64,000 nucleotides of DNA. It comes from Galeopsis tetrahit (taxonomy: Eukaryota > Streptophyta > Magnoliopsida > Lamiales > Lamiaceae). The stretch spans positions 78,519,348 through 78,583,347 of the forward strand of contig OY776129.1 of NCBI GenBank assembly GCA_963675135.1. Reading direction: 5' to 3'. Positions 46,448 through 58,193 of the stretch are shown in pieces. The notes under the pieces were generated by a model that was not told where the DNA came from, did no database searches, and was given only the letters and a program-made list of their open reading frames with translations. Each line of letters begins with the position of its first letter. The stretch's first letter is position 1. Made by a program: the position numbers and the translations under genes.

Positions 46448-47283
46448 ATTCATGTAAAATACACAATACTGTGTTTACTTTTCCATCTTTTGTTCTTAGT
46501 AGTTACACTGAATGGCTGAGATTCAGCAATAGCTATTTATGTAACATGGAATTTGATTGAGACGAAATCAAAGGAAACGAGATCATGATTTGAAAATCTT
46601 GACCACGTCCACTAAAAGTGTACTTTGTTCTATTTTTTGATCCATAAAGAATAGGCAAGATTGAGTTTTTTAAAATTATAAGGATTAATTGCAAATTAAA
46701 TCATCATCTTTTCCTGAATTGTAATTTAATCTAAACTTTTGAATAATTGCAAATAAAATTATTGTAATTTAGACTGTTTTTTATAGTTGCATTTGTGTCC
46801 AATTTAGACTTATTTGAAAATCAAAGGAAATAAGATCATGATTTGAAAATATTGACTTATTTGATTAATTATGTAGTTTTTTTTTTTTTTTAAATCTCGA
46901 TATTCGATTCAAGGATCGATTAATTTGAAGGACTAATTTCACCGTACACTTAGTGATGTTCGTTTTGAGTTATTTTTTTAAATCAAAATTTCAATTACAG
47001 TAAAATAAGTGTCATTTTGATTTATTTTTTTAATTTTAACTATTCTACCCTTGTTTCAATTAAATATAGTAGCATAAATCATGAAAAAACTATAAATACT
47101 GTTTATATCAAAATTAATTTATTGTAAAAAGCCTGATTAATTATTGAATAAAAATAAGAAATTAAAAAAAAAAATGTTATCCAACATCAAATTTAACTGT
47201 TAATTTGTTTCTGAGAATTTTTTTTTTTTTTTTTTTTTTAAATTCTACTGGGATTGATTTTGTGAAGCAAATCAAGAACCACA
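46448..47283. other. Intergenic stretch before PFC1
   Basis: AT-rich, no gene. A dispersed repeat resembling 38224-38290 lies at 46899-46952. T tracts lie at 46878 and 47221-47240. Confidence 0.55.
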
Positions 47284-50200
47284 ATGTACAGCGCCCTGCG
47301 TTTCGTCCAGCCAATTCTCACTTCAACTTCACCACCGGCACACGATAGCCTCGCCGCCGCCACTTCCGCCGGAAAACAACCTCTGCGCATACAAGCCAAC
47401 ACCACCGCATCCCAAAAAAAACCCACAAAACAAGATGATTACCACTCAACTCTTAAAGCCCTCAACTCTAAAGGCCGTTTCCCTAGAAAATCTCTCGGCC
47501 AGGTAACATAATTTGCTATCAGTGTTATTGCATTTTAAAAAATTCACTCTAATTTTTTATGGGTTATCTTCGAATTTCCAAATTTTGTTTTTCTTCCAGC
47601 ACTATATGCTGAATGATTCTGTTAATAAAGAGCTAGTAGCGGCGGCTAATGTGAAAGAAGGTGATGTGGTGCTAGAAATTGGGCCAGGAACTGGTTCTTT
47701 GACTAATGTGCTTGTGAATGCTGGTGCAACTGTTCTTGCCATTGAAAAGGTCTGATTCTTTGAAGTGTTGTATTAATCCCCTCCGTCCCACAATTGTTTG
47801 CACCAAATTTGTAGCACACGAACTAAGAAAAATGTGTAATGGTTGAAGTGTTGAGGGTTAGTTTTGTAGGATTGAGTGTAAAAGGAATGACACTTTGTGT
47901 GGGTGGAGTTTATGGATGAGTTTCGTTTTTGGGGTGCAAACAATTGTGGAACGGAGGGAGTATGTTTTTCCTAAGTTTGTTTCCAGTATTTCACCTTTCG
48001 ATTTGTTAACAGGCTTTATAATTGAATTTCCAAGTTTATTCATTATGTGCATCTGAAGAGATCATTCAGGTTCTGTATTGTGGATTAGATATGTTGTGGG
48101 TGGTTGTGTTGTGGCCTCTCTGCTAATTACAGCAATGCATTTGACGTTGATGATGTATATAGAGTTTGTTTTGTGAAATGAACTAAAGCACACGAACACG
48201 GAGTAACTAATGTGGTTCAGGACTGGATTCAGAAAGCCATAAAGTTGTTAAAATCTTTAATTCATTTCAAAGGTTATATCTTGTCCCACCTACGGATTAT
48301 TGGATGTACTATGTATTTGTAACTTCATAGAAAGAATAATGTAGTAGACTGTGTTTTGTGGATTAGTGGATTAGTGAAGGAATTTCTTTTCTGGTGGCTC
48401 TTCGAAACTAGGAGCTTTTATAGTTGTTTTAAATTTTAATTTTCCTGAATAATGAATAGTATAGACGGACTATATTGTGTAATTGAACTAGTACCGGGAG
48501 TCAGATATGATAAGAATGATTTGGATTGGATCAATATTGTTGAACTTTTAGGTATCAGATGTAGTAATGTTTTTTCAGTTTAGGATTCTTGATTTATTGA
48601 GTTCATCTTGCTGTAATCTTTCAGGATCCATATATGGCAGCTTTGGTGAGAGAACGTTTTGCTGGATTAGAACGTGTGGAGGTACTTGTTGTCTTGTAAT
48701 ACGATTGCAGGCCTTTTAATATAGAAACGAAGCAATTCTTGTAGTTTTCTCGTGAGCACAAGTTTTCTTTTTATTATTATCATAATCTCGTTTCCTGGTA
48801 CAAATATATACTCAGAGTTCATATTTAACACCGTTTGATCTTGTAATCGGATCTGTCTTGGAACTCTTCAGGTGTAAAAATTTCATCCACGAATCTCATT
48901 ACTTATACCTCTCCAAAATCCCTCCTATGCACATCTGAATTAGGTCATTTTCTATACGTTCAACATTCAGAGGCACGGACTAAGTATAACGCATGCTGTT
49001 TTTGTATTTTAAATGCAGGTTGTGGAAGAGGATTTTACAAAATCTCATATACAATCTCGTATGTCCTCAATATTGTCAAGTAACACCCCTGCAGATGGGA
49101 ATTTATCTCCTGCAAAGGTTAGGACTTTCTGTCAACATTTTTTTTACATAATTTTAAATATAATGGTCGTTTATTAGTCATGTTTCTTTCGTTAACGAGA
49201 ATATCTGGGAATTGTGGAGTTGGAAAACTAGTTTGTTGATAATTTCAGGTGTTAATTCTTGCAACCTTTACTTTAAAAAACATTGGTTTATGTTGTTCTT
49301 GATCTTTTAAATCCAGAGTCTTATAAAGGATCAGGTTTTTTGAGTCCAGGAAGTGATTTTCTGCTGTGGTTGTTCTTTATTTTGTCGATTTCAATTTTCC
49401 TCGTTCTGTTGAAGTGTAACGTTTGTGGTGAAACGACTTCGTCCAGGTAGTAGCAAATATACCGTTCAACATAAGTACTGATGTGGTGAAACGACTTCTT
49501 CCGATGGGAGACATTTTCTCCGAAGTGATTCTTTTACTTCAGGTATGCAATTTAAACAACTACAGTATATTTTTTGCTGTTCAATGTGCTCTGCTCTTTG
49601 ATGTTATATTCTTGTTCTGGAGATTTCAGGACGAAGCAGCCTTACGTTTGGTGGATTCTTCGTCCAAGTCGTCATCAGAGTATCGACCCATTAATATTTT
49701 CGTCAACTTCTACTCAGGTACTAAAGTTTCAAACTTGGGATAACACAGTTGAGTATAGAATTAGTATACTAATCGAGAGAATCATTTGCAGATCCTGAAT
49801 ACAGGATTAAGGTTCCAAGAACAAATTTCTTCCCCGAGCCTAATGTAAGTTTTGCGTTGTACACTAAACGAGCACATCCGAATGACTCTAATCCTAATCG
49901 TTTTTGTGTTACTTATTAGGTCGATGCAGCTATTGTTGCATTCAGACTAAAACAACCGGCGAACTACCCTGATGTTTCGTCCGCTAAATCCTTCTTTTCA
50001 ATGGTAATACCCTGTTGCAAAATCTCATTTGATGTGAATATGAATCAGTGTTTTTACTGTATATTCATTCAGGTGAATTCTGCATTCAACGGAAAGCGCA
50101 AAATGTTGCGAAAATCGCTCCAACACATATGCCCTTCCTCTGATATTGAAGCAGCTCTATCTGCTGCTAATCTTTCTCCTACTGTAAGTTTCACTTTTTT

Positions 50201-50335
50201 TTCCTTCCAAACTCAAAATTCTACCTTACTCAAATGTCGTCCTTATTTCGATTCGATTTTTCGTTGCAGTCGAGACCAGAACAACTCACATTACAAGATT
50301 TTGTAAACTTACACAACCTTATAGTGAAAACATAG
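47284..50335 (+). CDS. PFC1: Chloroplast rRNA small-subunit dimethyladenosine transferase (KsgA/Dim1 family)
   Basis: Ten exons in phase: 47284-47502, 47600-47749, 48625-48681, 49019-49117, 49447-49542, 49630-49717, 49792-49844, 49920-50003, 50073-50183, 50270-50335; 340 residues. The first about 55 residues are rich in S, T, A and P, as in a chloroplast transit peptide. The catalytic part begins at GRFPRKSLGQHYMLND. The S-adenosylmethionine loop is VLEIGPGTGSLTNVL, the acidic end of strand 2 is AIEKD, and the catalytic motif is VVANIPFNIST (NIPF for the NLPY of bacterial KsgA). The C-terminal part has YRIKVPRTNFFPEPNVDAAI and GKRKMLRKSL. The enzyme dimethylates two adjacent adenines near the 3' end of plastid 16S rRNA; the Arabidopsis PALEFACE1 mutant is sensitive to cold. 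Intron 2 is long (875 bp) and holds a Stowaway MITE. Confidence 0.94.
47777..47960. mobile_element. Stowaway MITE inside PFC1 intron 2
   Basis: Left end CCCCTCCGTCCCACAATTGT; right end ACAATTGTGGAACGGAGGGA, followed by TA. Subterminal GTTTGCACC/GGTGCAAAC also pair. It lies in the intron, away from the splice sites. Confidence 0.88.
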
Positions 50336-50590
50336 CTCATCTGTTCCATTTTGTTCATCCATGGAGCGGAACGAACAAGATCAAACACGAAAAACAAACA
50401 CATTTCAAATGGTTTAGATCGAAATAGAGATAGACATCTACACAGCAAAAGTCATGTAGTAAACTGAAACTATTCATTTTTTCACAATGTTACAACGGGT
50501 TGAATCATCGGTTCCAAAATACGAAAAGTGGAACAGAAAAATCGAACCAGAACTAGTTACATGGTTATTCCAATCCCTAAATCCTGTTTT

Positions 50591-51112
50591 TCAAGCATGG
50601 AACTGATAAATTAAATCAAGGGACCTCAATTTATGCCTAATTGAATAATCGAACTCCACCTCCACGTCCGCCGTAGCGCCACCGTCATCTTCATACCTCC
50701 GCCGCAGCTCCGCCGACGGCGAAAGCATCCTCTTAGGCCTTTTATTCTGTATAAAACACTCCTTCATTCTCGAAGCAACCTTCTCAACAGCAGCCCTTGA
50801 ATTCTGCTCGTCCTCACCGCTCATCAGCATTGGATCGTCCCCCTCATCATTCTCTTCGACAGCGCCGCCGCCGCCGACGGCTGAGGAGACTGAATTTTCC
50901 GGCGGTTGGATAGTGGATTGCGGGGGCGGATGATTGGAGAGGATGAGAGAGAGATGGTGGTGGGCGGAGGTGAAGGTGGAGAGGATTTGGAGTAGTTGGG
51001 AAGGGTCAGTGGTGGCCGGAAGTTGCTTCGCCATTAGAGCTGCTTGCTCTAAAACAGCCACCAAATTTTCCGGCGAAAACGGTGTCTCTCTTTCTCCAGT
51101 TTCTACTTCCAT
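50591..51112 (-). CDS. Conserved plant protein of unknown function
   Basis: A single-exon frame of 173 residues when started at the ATG giving MEVETGERETPFSPENLVAV; the frame is open 44 codons further upstream, but that part includes a lysine run from a T tract and is unlikely to be translated. The protein has a helical N-terminal part (LEQAALMAKQLPATTDPSQL, LQILSTFTSAHHHLSLIL), a low-complexity acidic and glycine-rich middle (GGGGAVEENDEGDDPMLMSG), and a basic segment MKECFIQNKRPKRMLSPS that resembles a nuclear localisation signal. It ends in YSIRHKLRSLDLIYQFHA. I recognise it as coding from its composition and its patterned conserved-looking blocks, but not as a named family. It converges on PFC1, whose stop codon lies 255 bp away. 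Confidence 0.7.
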   Translation of the reverse strand: MEVETGERETPFSPENLVAVLEQAALMAKQLPATTDPSQLLQILSTFTSAHHHLSLILSNHPPPQSTIQPPENSVSSAVGGGGAVEENDEGDDPMLMSGEDEQNSRAAVEKVASRMKECFIQNKRPKRMLSPSAELRRRYEDDGGATADVEVEFDYSIRHKLRSLDLIYQFHA

Positions 51113-51272
51113 TGTGTTGCGAATTTTGCGTGCACGTGTTTCTTCAGATTCTGATGGATTTTTTTTTTTTTTTTTTTTGTATAAATAGAAAATAGTGGGC
51201 CGGACACTCACAACCCGACTCAGGCCCATTGGGCTGCTTGGCATAATTTAAACGGAAAATGGACTATATATA

Positions 51273-52606
51273 GGGCGCGGCTAAAGTCACCCAAGGATCC
51301 TATGAGGACACCCACCAAACTTTTTTTTCATCTAAGACAGCTTGTAAAATGTCTCATATGCCCCTAGTGTAATTTAAAAAAAAAACGAAAGATGAATACA
51401 CCCACCATTATATTAATCGACAAACTCTTTCACACTGCCCAAAATTCTTCCCCCACCACCACTACTACCCCCAAAATTCTTCCCCCACCACCACCACTGC
51501 CCCCAAAGATCTTCCCCCACCACCACTACTACCCCCAAAATTCTTCCCCCACCACCACCACTGCCCCCAAAGATCTTCCCCCACCACCACCATAACATCC
51601 AAATTCCAAAAGAAAACAACCGAAACAGAGGTAAAATGTTCGAAAATAAAATAAAAATTAATGTGTTCAAAAATTTTAATTGAACAAAGGTAAGATGTTC
51701 GAAATTTTTTACAAAAGAAACTCAATATGTTCGAAAAAAAATCATAAACAATTTAAATTTGTCCGAAAAAAAATATCGAACATCTTGTTCGAATTTTTTT
51801 CCAAAACAAACAAAAAATGTTCGAAATTTTTGCCAAAACAAACCCTAGTTGTTCGAATTTTTTTCCAAAACAAACCTAATATGTTCGAAAATAATTTACG
51901 AACTTCCAAAACAAACCCTAATTTTCTTAAATTTTTTAAAACCCCTAATCTTACCTGAAACGAGACGAGCGGCGGCGACGGCGTTTTCTGGGGAGGAGGG
52001 CGACGGCGTTTCTGGTGGAGAAGGGCGACGGCGTTTTATGGGGGAGGAGGGCGACGGCGTTTTCTGGGAGAGGAGGGCGACAGTGTTTCTGGGGGAGAAG
52101 GGCGACGGTGGCCGCGACGAACGAGGAAGGAGGGCGACGGCGTTTCTGGGGGAGAAGGGCGACGGCGGCCGCGACGAACGAGGAAGGAGGGCGACGGCGT
52201 TTCTGGGGGAGAAGGGCAACGGCGGCCGCGACGAACGAGGAAGGAGGGCGACGACGTTTCTGGGGGAGAAGGGCAACGGCGGCCGCGACGAACGAGGAAG
52301 GAGGGCGACGACGTTTCTGGGGGAGAAGGGCAACGGCGGCCGCGACGAACGAGGAAGGAGGGATGCGAGCGGCGGCGAGGGTGGAGGGGCGGAGGGTGTG
52401 CGTGGATGGGGAAGAAGGGGAGTGAGAGAGGCGGAGGAAAAAGAGGAAAAGAGGGAGGAGGGTGGGTGTACTGATTTTTTTGGAATGAAAAGTATAGAAT
52501 TAGGGTTTTATGTAGGTTAAGGGTATATTGGGGATTTCCACGTGGGTGTCCTCATCCGTTTTGTGGGTGTCCTCATAGGATCCTTGGGTGCCTTTAGCCG
52601 CACCCC
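51273..52606. mobile_element. TIR element family A, copy A2
   Basis: Left end GGGCGCGGCTAAAGTCACCC, then AAGGATCCTATGAGGACACC; the right end is the inverted copy, closing in GCCTTTAGCCGCACCCC. TATATATA flanks both sides (51265-51272 and 52607-52614), 8 bp as in A1, although it is low in information. It has the same order as A1: a CCACCACCAC/CCCCCAAA repeat (51447-51597), a TTCGAA array (51630-51905), and a GC-rich core (51960-52470). On the minus strand the core ends at TTTCAG/GTAAGA (about 51955), the equivalent of the donor site in A1. The left end is about 160 bp upstream of the start codon of the gene at 50591-51112. Confidence 0.85.
51966..52376. repeat. 57-bp tandem repeat in the GC core of A2
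   Basis: Five units with an exact 57-bp period (ACGAGGAAGG at 52121, 52178, 52235, 52292 and 52349), preceded by shorter related units from about 51966. Because 57 is a multiple of three, frames stay open on both strands (RATAFLGEKG... on plus, LPFSPRNVVALLPRSSRPP on minus). Confidence 0.9.
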
Positions 52607-52618
52607 TATATATAATAT

Positions 52619-53075
52619 GGGTCTGACTATTTACACCTCTAATTAGGTTGAGAACACTCCCCAAAATTTATTAGGATAGATCATAGATGCACTTTCTCCT
52701 AAATGTCCTAAATATTATTTTTTATTTTTTTTATAAAATTCCTTTACTAAACACACCTCCAAACCCTAATCTATAATCACTTTTCATTTTCTCCCATCTT
52801 TAATCGTCCATATAAAAAAAAAATCTGAGATTTTGAAGATTTTTTTTTTTTCTGAGTTTTTTTTAGTTTGAATGATGTTGGATGACGAAAGTGATGGTGG
52901 TGGTGGCTGCAATTAGGGTTAGTGTTTAAATGTTGAAAGTGAAGTGTAGATAGTATTAGGAGTGTATCTAGTAGTGGTATTTTACTTAAAATGTATTTTA
53001 GACTTTTTACACTATTATTTAATTAATAAATTGAAAGGGGAGTGCATCTCTCCTAAATGGAGGTGTACATACCCC
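52619..53075. mobile_element. TIR element family B, short copy B3
   Basis: Left end GGTCTGACTATTTACACCTC with GAGAACACTCCCC; the right end inverted is GAGGGGTATGTACACCTCC with GATGCACTCCCC. These are the same words as the ends of B1 and B2 (TACACCTCC, CACTCCCC). It has no GC core. The ends are diverged, and I see no clean target duplication. It begins about 5 bp after the right flank duplication of A2. Confidence 0.65.
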
Positions 53076-53323
53076 TCAATGTAGCATTCTTGTATTTTAT
53101 GAAAAGTGAGAAAAATAATTAACGTTCAATAAGGATTAAATTTTAGGGGTGTTAAATGGAAAATGGACTTATTTGGACCTTAGCTAATATTTCAGGGTGT
53201 GAATGTACTTTTACCATCCAGTAATATATAGTACTAGAAAGTCTAGAATACAGAGAGCGTAGCATAGCATTTACAGGTGAAACAACAGTAGAGTAGTAAA
53301 GTTATGATGCTTGTACAATCGAA

Positions 53324-56300
53324 TCACGGTTTCAAGATCCTCAAATAGTCGTCGATGATGGACATGGCAGATGATCGATAACCAGAACCAAACAAGTTGT
53401 AGTGATTCAAGTAATGATAGAGCATGTAAAGATCCATCCTTTGCTCAAAACCAGGTTGTTTAGGCATCACCTGAGACAGGCGCACGAAAAGACTCAAGAG
53501 CTGGGTAATTTATCTTCAGAAAACAGATAAGTGTAGTGTAGTGTACCTCAAAGTATGCATCATAGAATGGCCCTCCAAATCCAGCACACCATGACATTCC
53601 AAACTCCGCCTCGTTGTGCCCATCTATCACAACATACGTATTATAGCAACATACGTTATATTTCCATAACGATAAAGAACAAAATCAATCTCAACAGAAC
53701 CAAAACAACTTCTTACAGTAGCAAGCTGGGTCGAGTATGACAGGGTCGCCATTTTTGTCGTAGGTGATATTACCACTCCACAAGTCTCCATGTAACAAGC
53801 AAGGCTCAATTACCGCACCATCAAAAAGAGGTGCCATGTTCTTCACTAGCCTTTGACCTTTGCAAGTGTAAATAGAAATTATAATAAGAAATATATCAAC
53901 TGAAGATGAAGAATCATCCTTATCAATGAATATAAAAGTATTGTTGATTATTGCCAGAGATTGTTAGAAGAATTAACTTTAAAGTCTTTATACTAAACCA
54001 TGAAAATTTAAATTATCAAACAATATAATTAAAGTTCCTAATAAGATTGTCCAACTCTCAAACTTTCATCACATAACACAATTAACAATTATTTTCTTCA
54101 TATTGTACATCAGATGTTCTAAAAAGTACCAGAAACACTCAAATGAGCATTATGAGCTTCAGCGTCTAAGTATACTTTGAAGATACAAGTGCTCTAGTGT
54201 TAGGTATCAAAGAAGGAAAGGTCGAGGAAAGGCAGTAGTTGATAATAGGCTTTAGTAATTAGTTGTTGTTTTAGGCCGGTTATTGGGCCCAGTTTTTGCA
54301 TTTTAGTTAGTACTTATAGGCTGAGAAACTGATTGTACTGTTAGTCGGGAAAATTATTCTTGGTATTGGACGGCTACGGCCGGGAAGTTTTCTTGAAATC
54401 ACTTCAATCCTCTTCTTGCATTCTTGTTCATTTCTCCGACTCTAACAATTTGGTCGGACCTCCGGCACTCGATGACTCGTAGGAATTCGCGTTTGGAAAA
54501 TCTGGAGACGGCGGTTGCAGCCTTGCAATCCTCCGTCATGACGTTAGAGAGAGGAATGACGGCAGTTGAAAAGACGGGCGAGGCGCTTCAAGAAGGCATG
54601 ACTGGGTTGCGTAATATGATGCACAGTTTCTTGGATAACTCGGCTGCCGATGCGGCCGTTTCTCCGGCACCACGGGCCACCACCAAACTGGAGTTGCCCC
54701 ACTTCAACGGTGAACAACTGTATGAGTGGATCTCTCGAGCCGAGCAATTTTTCTATCTAGATAACACGCCGATGGACATGCGCCTCGAGCTCGCACTGAT
54801 CGCCATGGAAGGGACCACCTTGCAATGGCTACAATGGCTGCTGACACAGTACCCCAACTTGAGCTGGCAGAAATTCACGGTCGAGCTCCTCCGCCACTAT
54901 GGCGACGATCCTCACTCTGACCCATTCGAATCACTTGCTCTTTGTTGCCAAACAGGGACAGTGGATGAATATGTGGACCAATTCATCGCCAGGATGGCTG
55001 GGGTGACCAATCTTGAACCGTCACATGCTCTTGGGCTCTTCTTGCACGGCCTTTGTGACGATATCCGTTTACGAATTCGATCCAAAGACGCGGTTGATAT
55101 TTGTCAGACGATGCACCTCGCTCGCGAGATCGAGCAAGAACTCTGCGCATTGCGCACCCCAAGAACTCAAGACTACCCGCCGCGCACCACAGCCGTGGTT
55201 CAAACGAGCACCCAACAACCTCCTTTTCGTTCGTCGGGGAGTGCCGGGCCATCTCAGGGTCAATTTCCACCAAGAACCAACCAAACTGCAACAGCAAACC
55301 GCTCAACAGCCGAGTTCGTGGGATCTGCACAACCTAGTTGGCCTCCGGGGCCAATGTACATGTCCCACAATGAGTTCATGGACCTCCAAAGCAAGGGGCT
55401 GTGTTTTAAATGCAAGGAGCCCTACTCTCCCCTTCACGTTTGTGCGGCGAAATCGATTCGTGTTTTGGTATTAGGCGAGGACGATAGCGAAGAGGACTCC
55501 ACCCCGATTGAGTAGCCTCTGATTGTACTGTTAGTCGGGAAAATTATTCTTGGGAATTGTATTGGACGGCTAAGGCTGGGAAGTTTTCTTGAAATCACTT
55601 CAATCCTCTTCTTGTGTTCTTGTTCATTTCTCTGACTAACATCTAGTAAATGAAAGACAACCATTTTGTTTTAAAAACAATGATAATAATTACCTTTTTC
55701 ATAAATTAAGGAATCGCCATACTGCTGACGTGCCAACTTCAATTGGTAGCCTAACCTATGAACCCCATAAAATTCAATCCAGTCTGATGTCCAAGTGTTT
55801 ATCTGTGGAGTACTGCACCAATTACATTATCAAACTCTTAGTTGAGTAAAAATTTGAAAGCTTAACTATATGAAACGTCGACAGTGCACAACTTATGTTA
55901 GCAATGTAACAAATATACTTAATCCTAGTGTTTGTAAGAAGTTCAAACGGGTTACGAAACCAAATAAAAATGGAGAATGAAATATTGTTATATGCATGCC
56001 TACACTTGAAATTTTATGAAAACATAGATACCTTCCGATTGTATTCTCAACATCAAAACCAAAGCCTTTATCAGATTTTCCTGCTTTATGCATTTCAGCA
56101 AGCTTCCTTCCTAATGCAGCCTAAGAGCTGGGAAAATGTTAAATGGCTGAAAGTCTGAAACGAAAATAAATCCAACAGAAAGAAATGAAAGTAAAAATGG
56201 AGGAAAATTAACTAGGGGAGTAAGAAGATTAGGCCCTCACTTGATTGCTCCTAGATCCACCGAATTCTATATATTCCATGATGATGTACGAGCCACCAGT

Positions 56301-57465
56301 TAGCAGAGATCCAAACTAAACACAAGAGGTAAAGAGTTTGAAGGCTCGACTGATATGTATGAAAACTCAAAAGTATTCTAAGATGGAACGATAATACGAT
56401 TTTAGTGAAACTGCAGCAAGGAAGAAGGTGTGTCTTCTTACCTTAAATGGTTTGGGGACACGTATAGATTGAGTTTCATACATGGCACTGAGGCCCAAAG
56501 CCTCTCCTTCAAACATTGATGGCCCTATACTCCTTTTAAGTAATCAACGATATCAGATTAAACACTTAATAATTTTCGTAGGAATTAGCATTTTGTTAAT
56601 GCATTAAGTTGACATATCCCTAGGAAAAACCAGTGAAAGTCAAAGTGCTGATATCCAACCATTGCATCCATCATACATCATGGTAAAAATAATTGAACAG
56701 AAGGCCATACTAAGTTTTGTCTTGGATGCCAAGTGATGCAATTCATATAAATGTTGGCTGCTGATTTATACCTGTTTGTTTTAACAAAGAATGAGCCAGC
56801 ATCTGTGTCATAACGAGAAGCAAGATTGATGCAACCACCACCAATCGAACGAATGCCAGTAATCTGAGTAGCCTTTCCTTCAGATAGGATCCATTCACGA
56901 ACTGGATCCTCACTCATTGATGCAACTGCCAATTGCAACTTACTATTAAAACAGAAACTTGACAAAACATAAATAACAGAACTATCAAGTTTCAACACTA
57001 CAATAGCAACATAGCCCAATACATTCTACATTAAAAGAAGGGGAATTATATAAATGACTAGAGAATGCTTAATTTTCACCAAGGACACAGTCAATAGAGA
57101 CTCTAATCCTTGGCTGAAACTGCAATCAAATTCCATGGACTACATTCCATCATAGCTCAAATTTAATTGGCAACATTGAAAATAAATGTTTCCAAGCAGC
57201 ATTATACATAACAAAAGGGGGAAACAGCAGCAAATATACAGAAAATTGCAATGTAAAGTTCTTCCGTCGTGAATAATTGCGACAACAAACTTGCAATCAA
57301 AATCAAATAAAACACAATTTAGTTACGGCAATGAACTAAATTTCAGCACTTACTAGTAAGCGGTTTGGGTTTAGCGACGGAGAATCGGGAAGGATGAGAG
57401 AGCGGCGAACAGAGAGAAGGAATAGAGGATGAGAAGGAGAGATATCCCATCACCGCTGCCGCCAT
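53324..57465 (-). CDS. FN3K: Chloroplast fructosamine/ribulosamine-3-kinase
   Basis: Nine exons in phase: 57465-57354, 56925-56772, 56532-56442, 56315-56241, 56120-56032, 55812-55694, 53857-53717, 53623-53547, 53470-53324; 334 residues. The first about 40 residues (MAAAVMGYLSFSSSIPSLCS...) look like a plastid transit peptide. The kinase part shows SIGGGCIN (nucleotide-binding loop), FFVKTNR with the ATP-binding lysine, FEGEALGLSAM with the helix glutamate, the catalytic loop LLHGDLWSGN, and VILDPACYYGH in place of the DFG motif. It ends FGSGYRSSAMSIIDDYLRIL. Fructosamine kinases phosphorylate sugar adducts on lysines, which then fall off, so the enzyme repairs glycated proteins. Intron 6 (1836 bp) contains a 1.4-kb LTR element on the opposite strand; the splice sites are untouched. 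Confidence 0.93.
54198..55641 (+). mobile_element. Internally deleted, gag-only LTR retrotransposon in FN3K intron 6
   Basis: TCTAG flanks the element on both sides (54193-54197 and 55642-55646). The 5' LTR is 54198-54447 (TGTTAGG...CTAACA). A likely primer-binding site starts at TGGTCGG (54451), and a gag frame occupies 54472-55515. Three bases after the gag stop, at 55519-55641, comes the last about 120 bp of the LTR, corresponding to 54329-54447. All of pol and the first half of the 3' LTR are missing. The two LTR parts differ by about 10 substitutions and one 8-bp indel. Confidence 0.9.
54472..55515 (+). CDS. Retrotransposon Gag polyprotein, intact frame
   Basis: 347 residues from the ATG giving MTRRNSRLENLETA, 25 bp after the LTR end. 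Residues 10-65 form a probable coiled coil. The core retrotransposon gag domain follows: LELPHFNGEQLYEWISRAEQ, LQWLQWLLTQYP, FTVELLRHYGD, VDEYVDQFIARM, FLHGLCDDIRLRI. A P/Q/T-rich linker leads to a zinc-knuckle-like CFKCKEPYSPLHVC and an acidic tail. This layout is that of plant Ty3/Gypsy gag. The frame has no stop or shift, which is unusual for an element without pol. It could be packaged in trans by a full-length relative. Confidence 0.85.
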   Translation: MTRRNSRLENLETAVAALQSSVMTLERGMTAVEKTGEALQEGMTGLRNMMHSFLDNSAADAAVSPAPRATTKLELPHFNGEQLYEWISRAEQFFYLDNTPMDMRLELALIAMEGTTLQWLQWLLTQYPNLSWQKFTVELLRHYGDDPHSDPFESLALCCQTGTVDEYVDQFIARMAGVTNLEPSHALGLFLHGLCDDIRLRIRSKDAVDICQTMHLAREIEQELCALRTPRTQDYPPRTTAVVQTSTQQPPFRSSGSAGPSQGQFPPRTNQTATANRSTAEFVGSAQPSWPPGPMYMSHNEFMDLQSKGLCFKCKEPYSPLHVCAAKSIRVLVLGEDDSEEDSTPIE

Positions 57466-58193
57466 TTTTGAGCTCAACACTCCAACCAATCGAAAATTCT
57501 CTCCCCTGTTCTGTATGCTTTCTATTGGCTCCCTATTTATCATAAAATCGTACTCCTTTTTTTTTTTTTCTCCTTCTAAATAATTTAATTTTAATTTTAA
57601 AAGAAAAAATCATTTTATAATTTTTTTTTATGCTTCGGTATCACGGTCCAAGAACGACTAGTTCGGGTGACCAATCTCACGGTCCACTTATGAAAATTTC
57701 GTTTGAAGCTAGAGTTTTGTACATTGTATGAACTCATCTTTTAGAAATTATTTACACTTTATAAATTTGGAACCTAAAATTTAAATGGAAACACACTCTT
57801 AAATTCATGTTATAATTATTTTAAATTCATGTTCTCATATTAATTATTAAAGCTTTAATCTAAATAATAAAATAATAGAAAAAAGAAGAAAAGGTAAAGA
57901 GCGGAGGGTATGTAAGAGAAAATATAGAGATATAGTAAATTTTGTCATTTAACATTTAAGAAAATATAAAATTTATGACGAACTGTTCAAAATAAGTGAA
58001 AAGCTTATGACAGAACGGAGAAAGTATAAAATATAATTACACTTAAAAATCTAGTGCTCAAACAAAATTTAATCATCATATGATAAACTCTTCCAGTTCT
58101 TCCACAAAAATCAAGAGAATCATAATCCAAATTTATATACAAACAGTGTGTGATCCATTTCTTGAGCAAAAAGATGCCTCCAAAATCCTTGTC
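57466..58193. other. Gap between FN3K and the RING gene
   Basis: Promoter side of FN3K and 3' flank of the RING gene, both on the minus strand. A dispersed repeat (57635-57705) similar to those at 38224 and 46899 is present. Nothing coding. Confidence 0.55.

Noticed and set aside
51849..52520. Open frame of 223 residues across the GC core of A2
   Set aside because: It is driven by the 57-bp repeat and GC content, with equally long frames on the other strand and no domain. I treat it as part of the element.
55013..55474. Second open frame overlapping gag in another frame
   Set aside because: It is a shadow of the gag frame, with no domain of its own.
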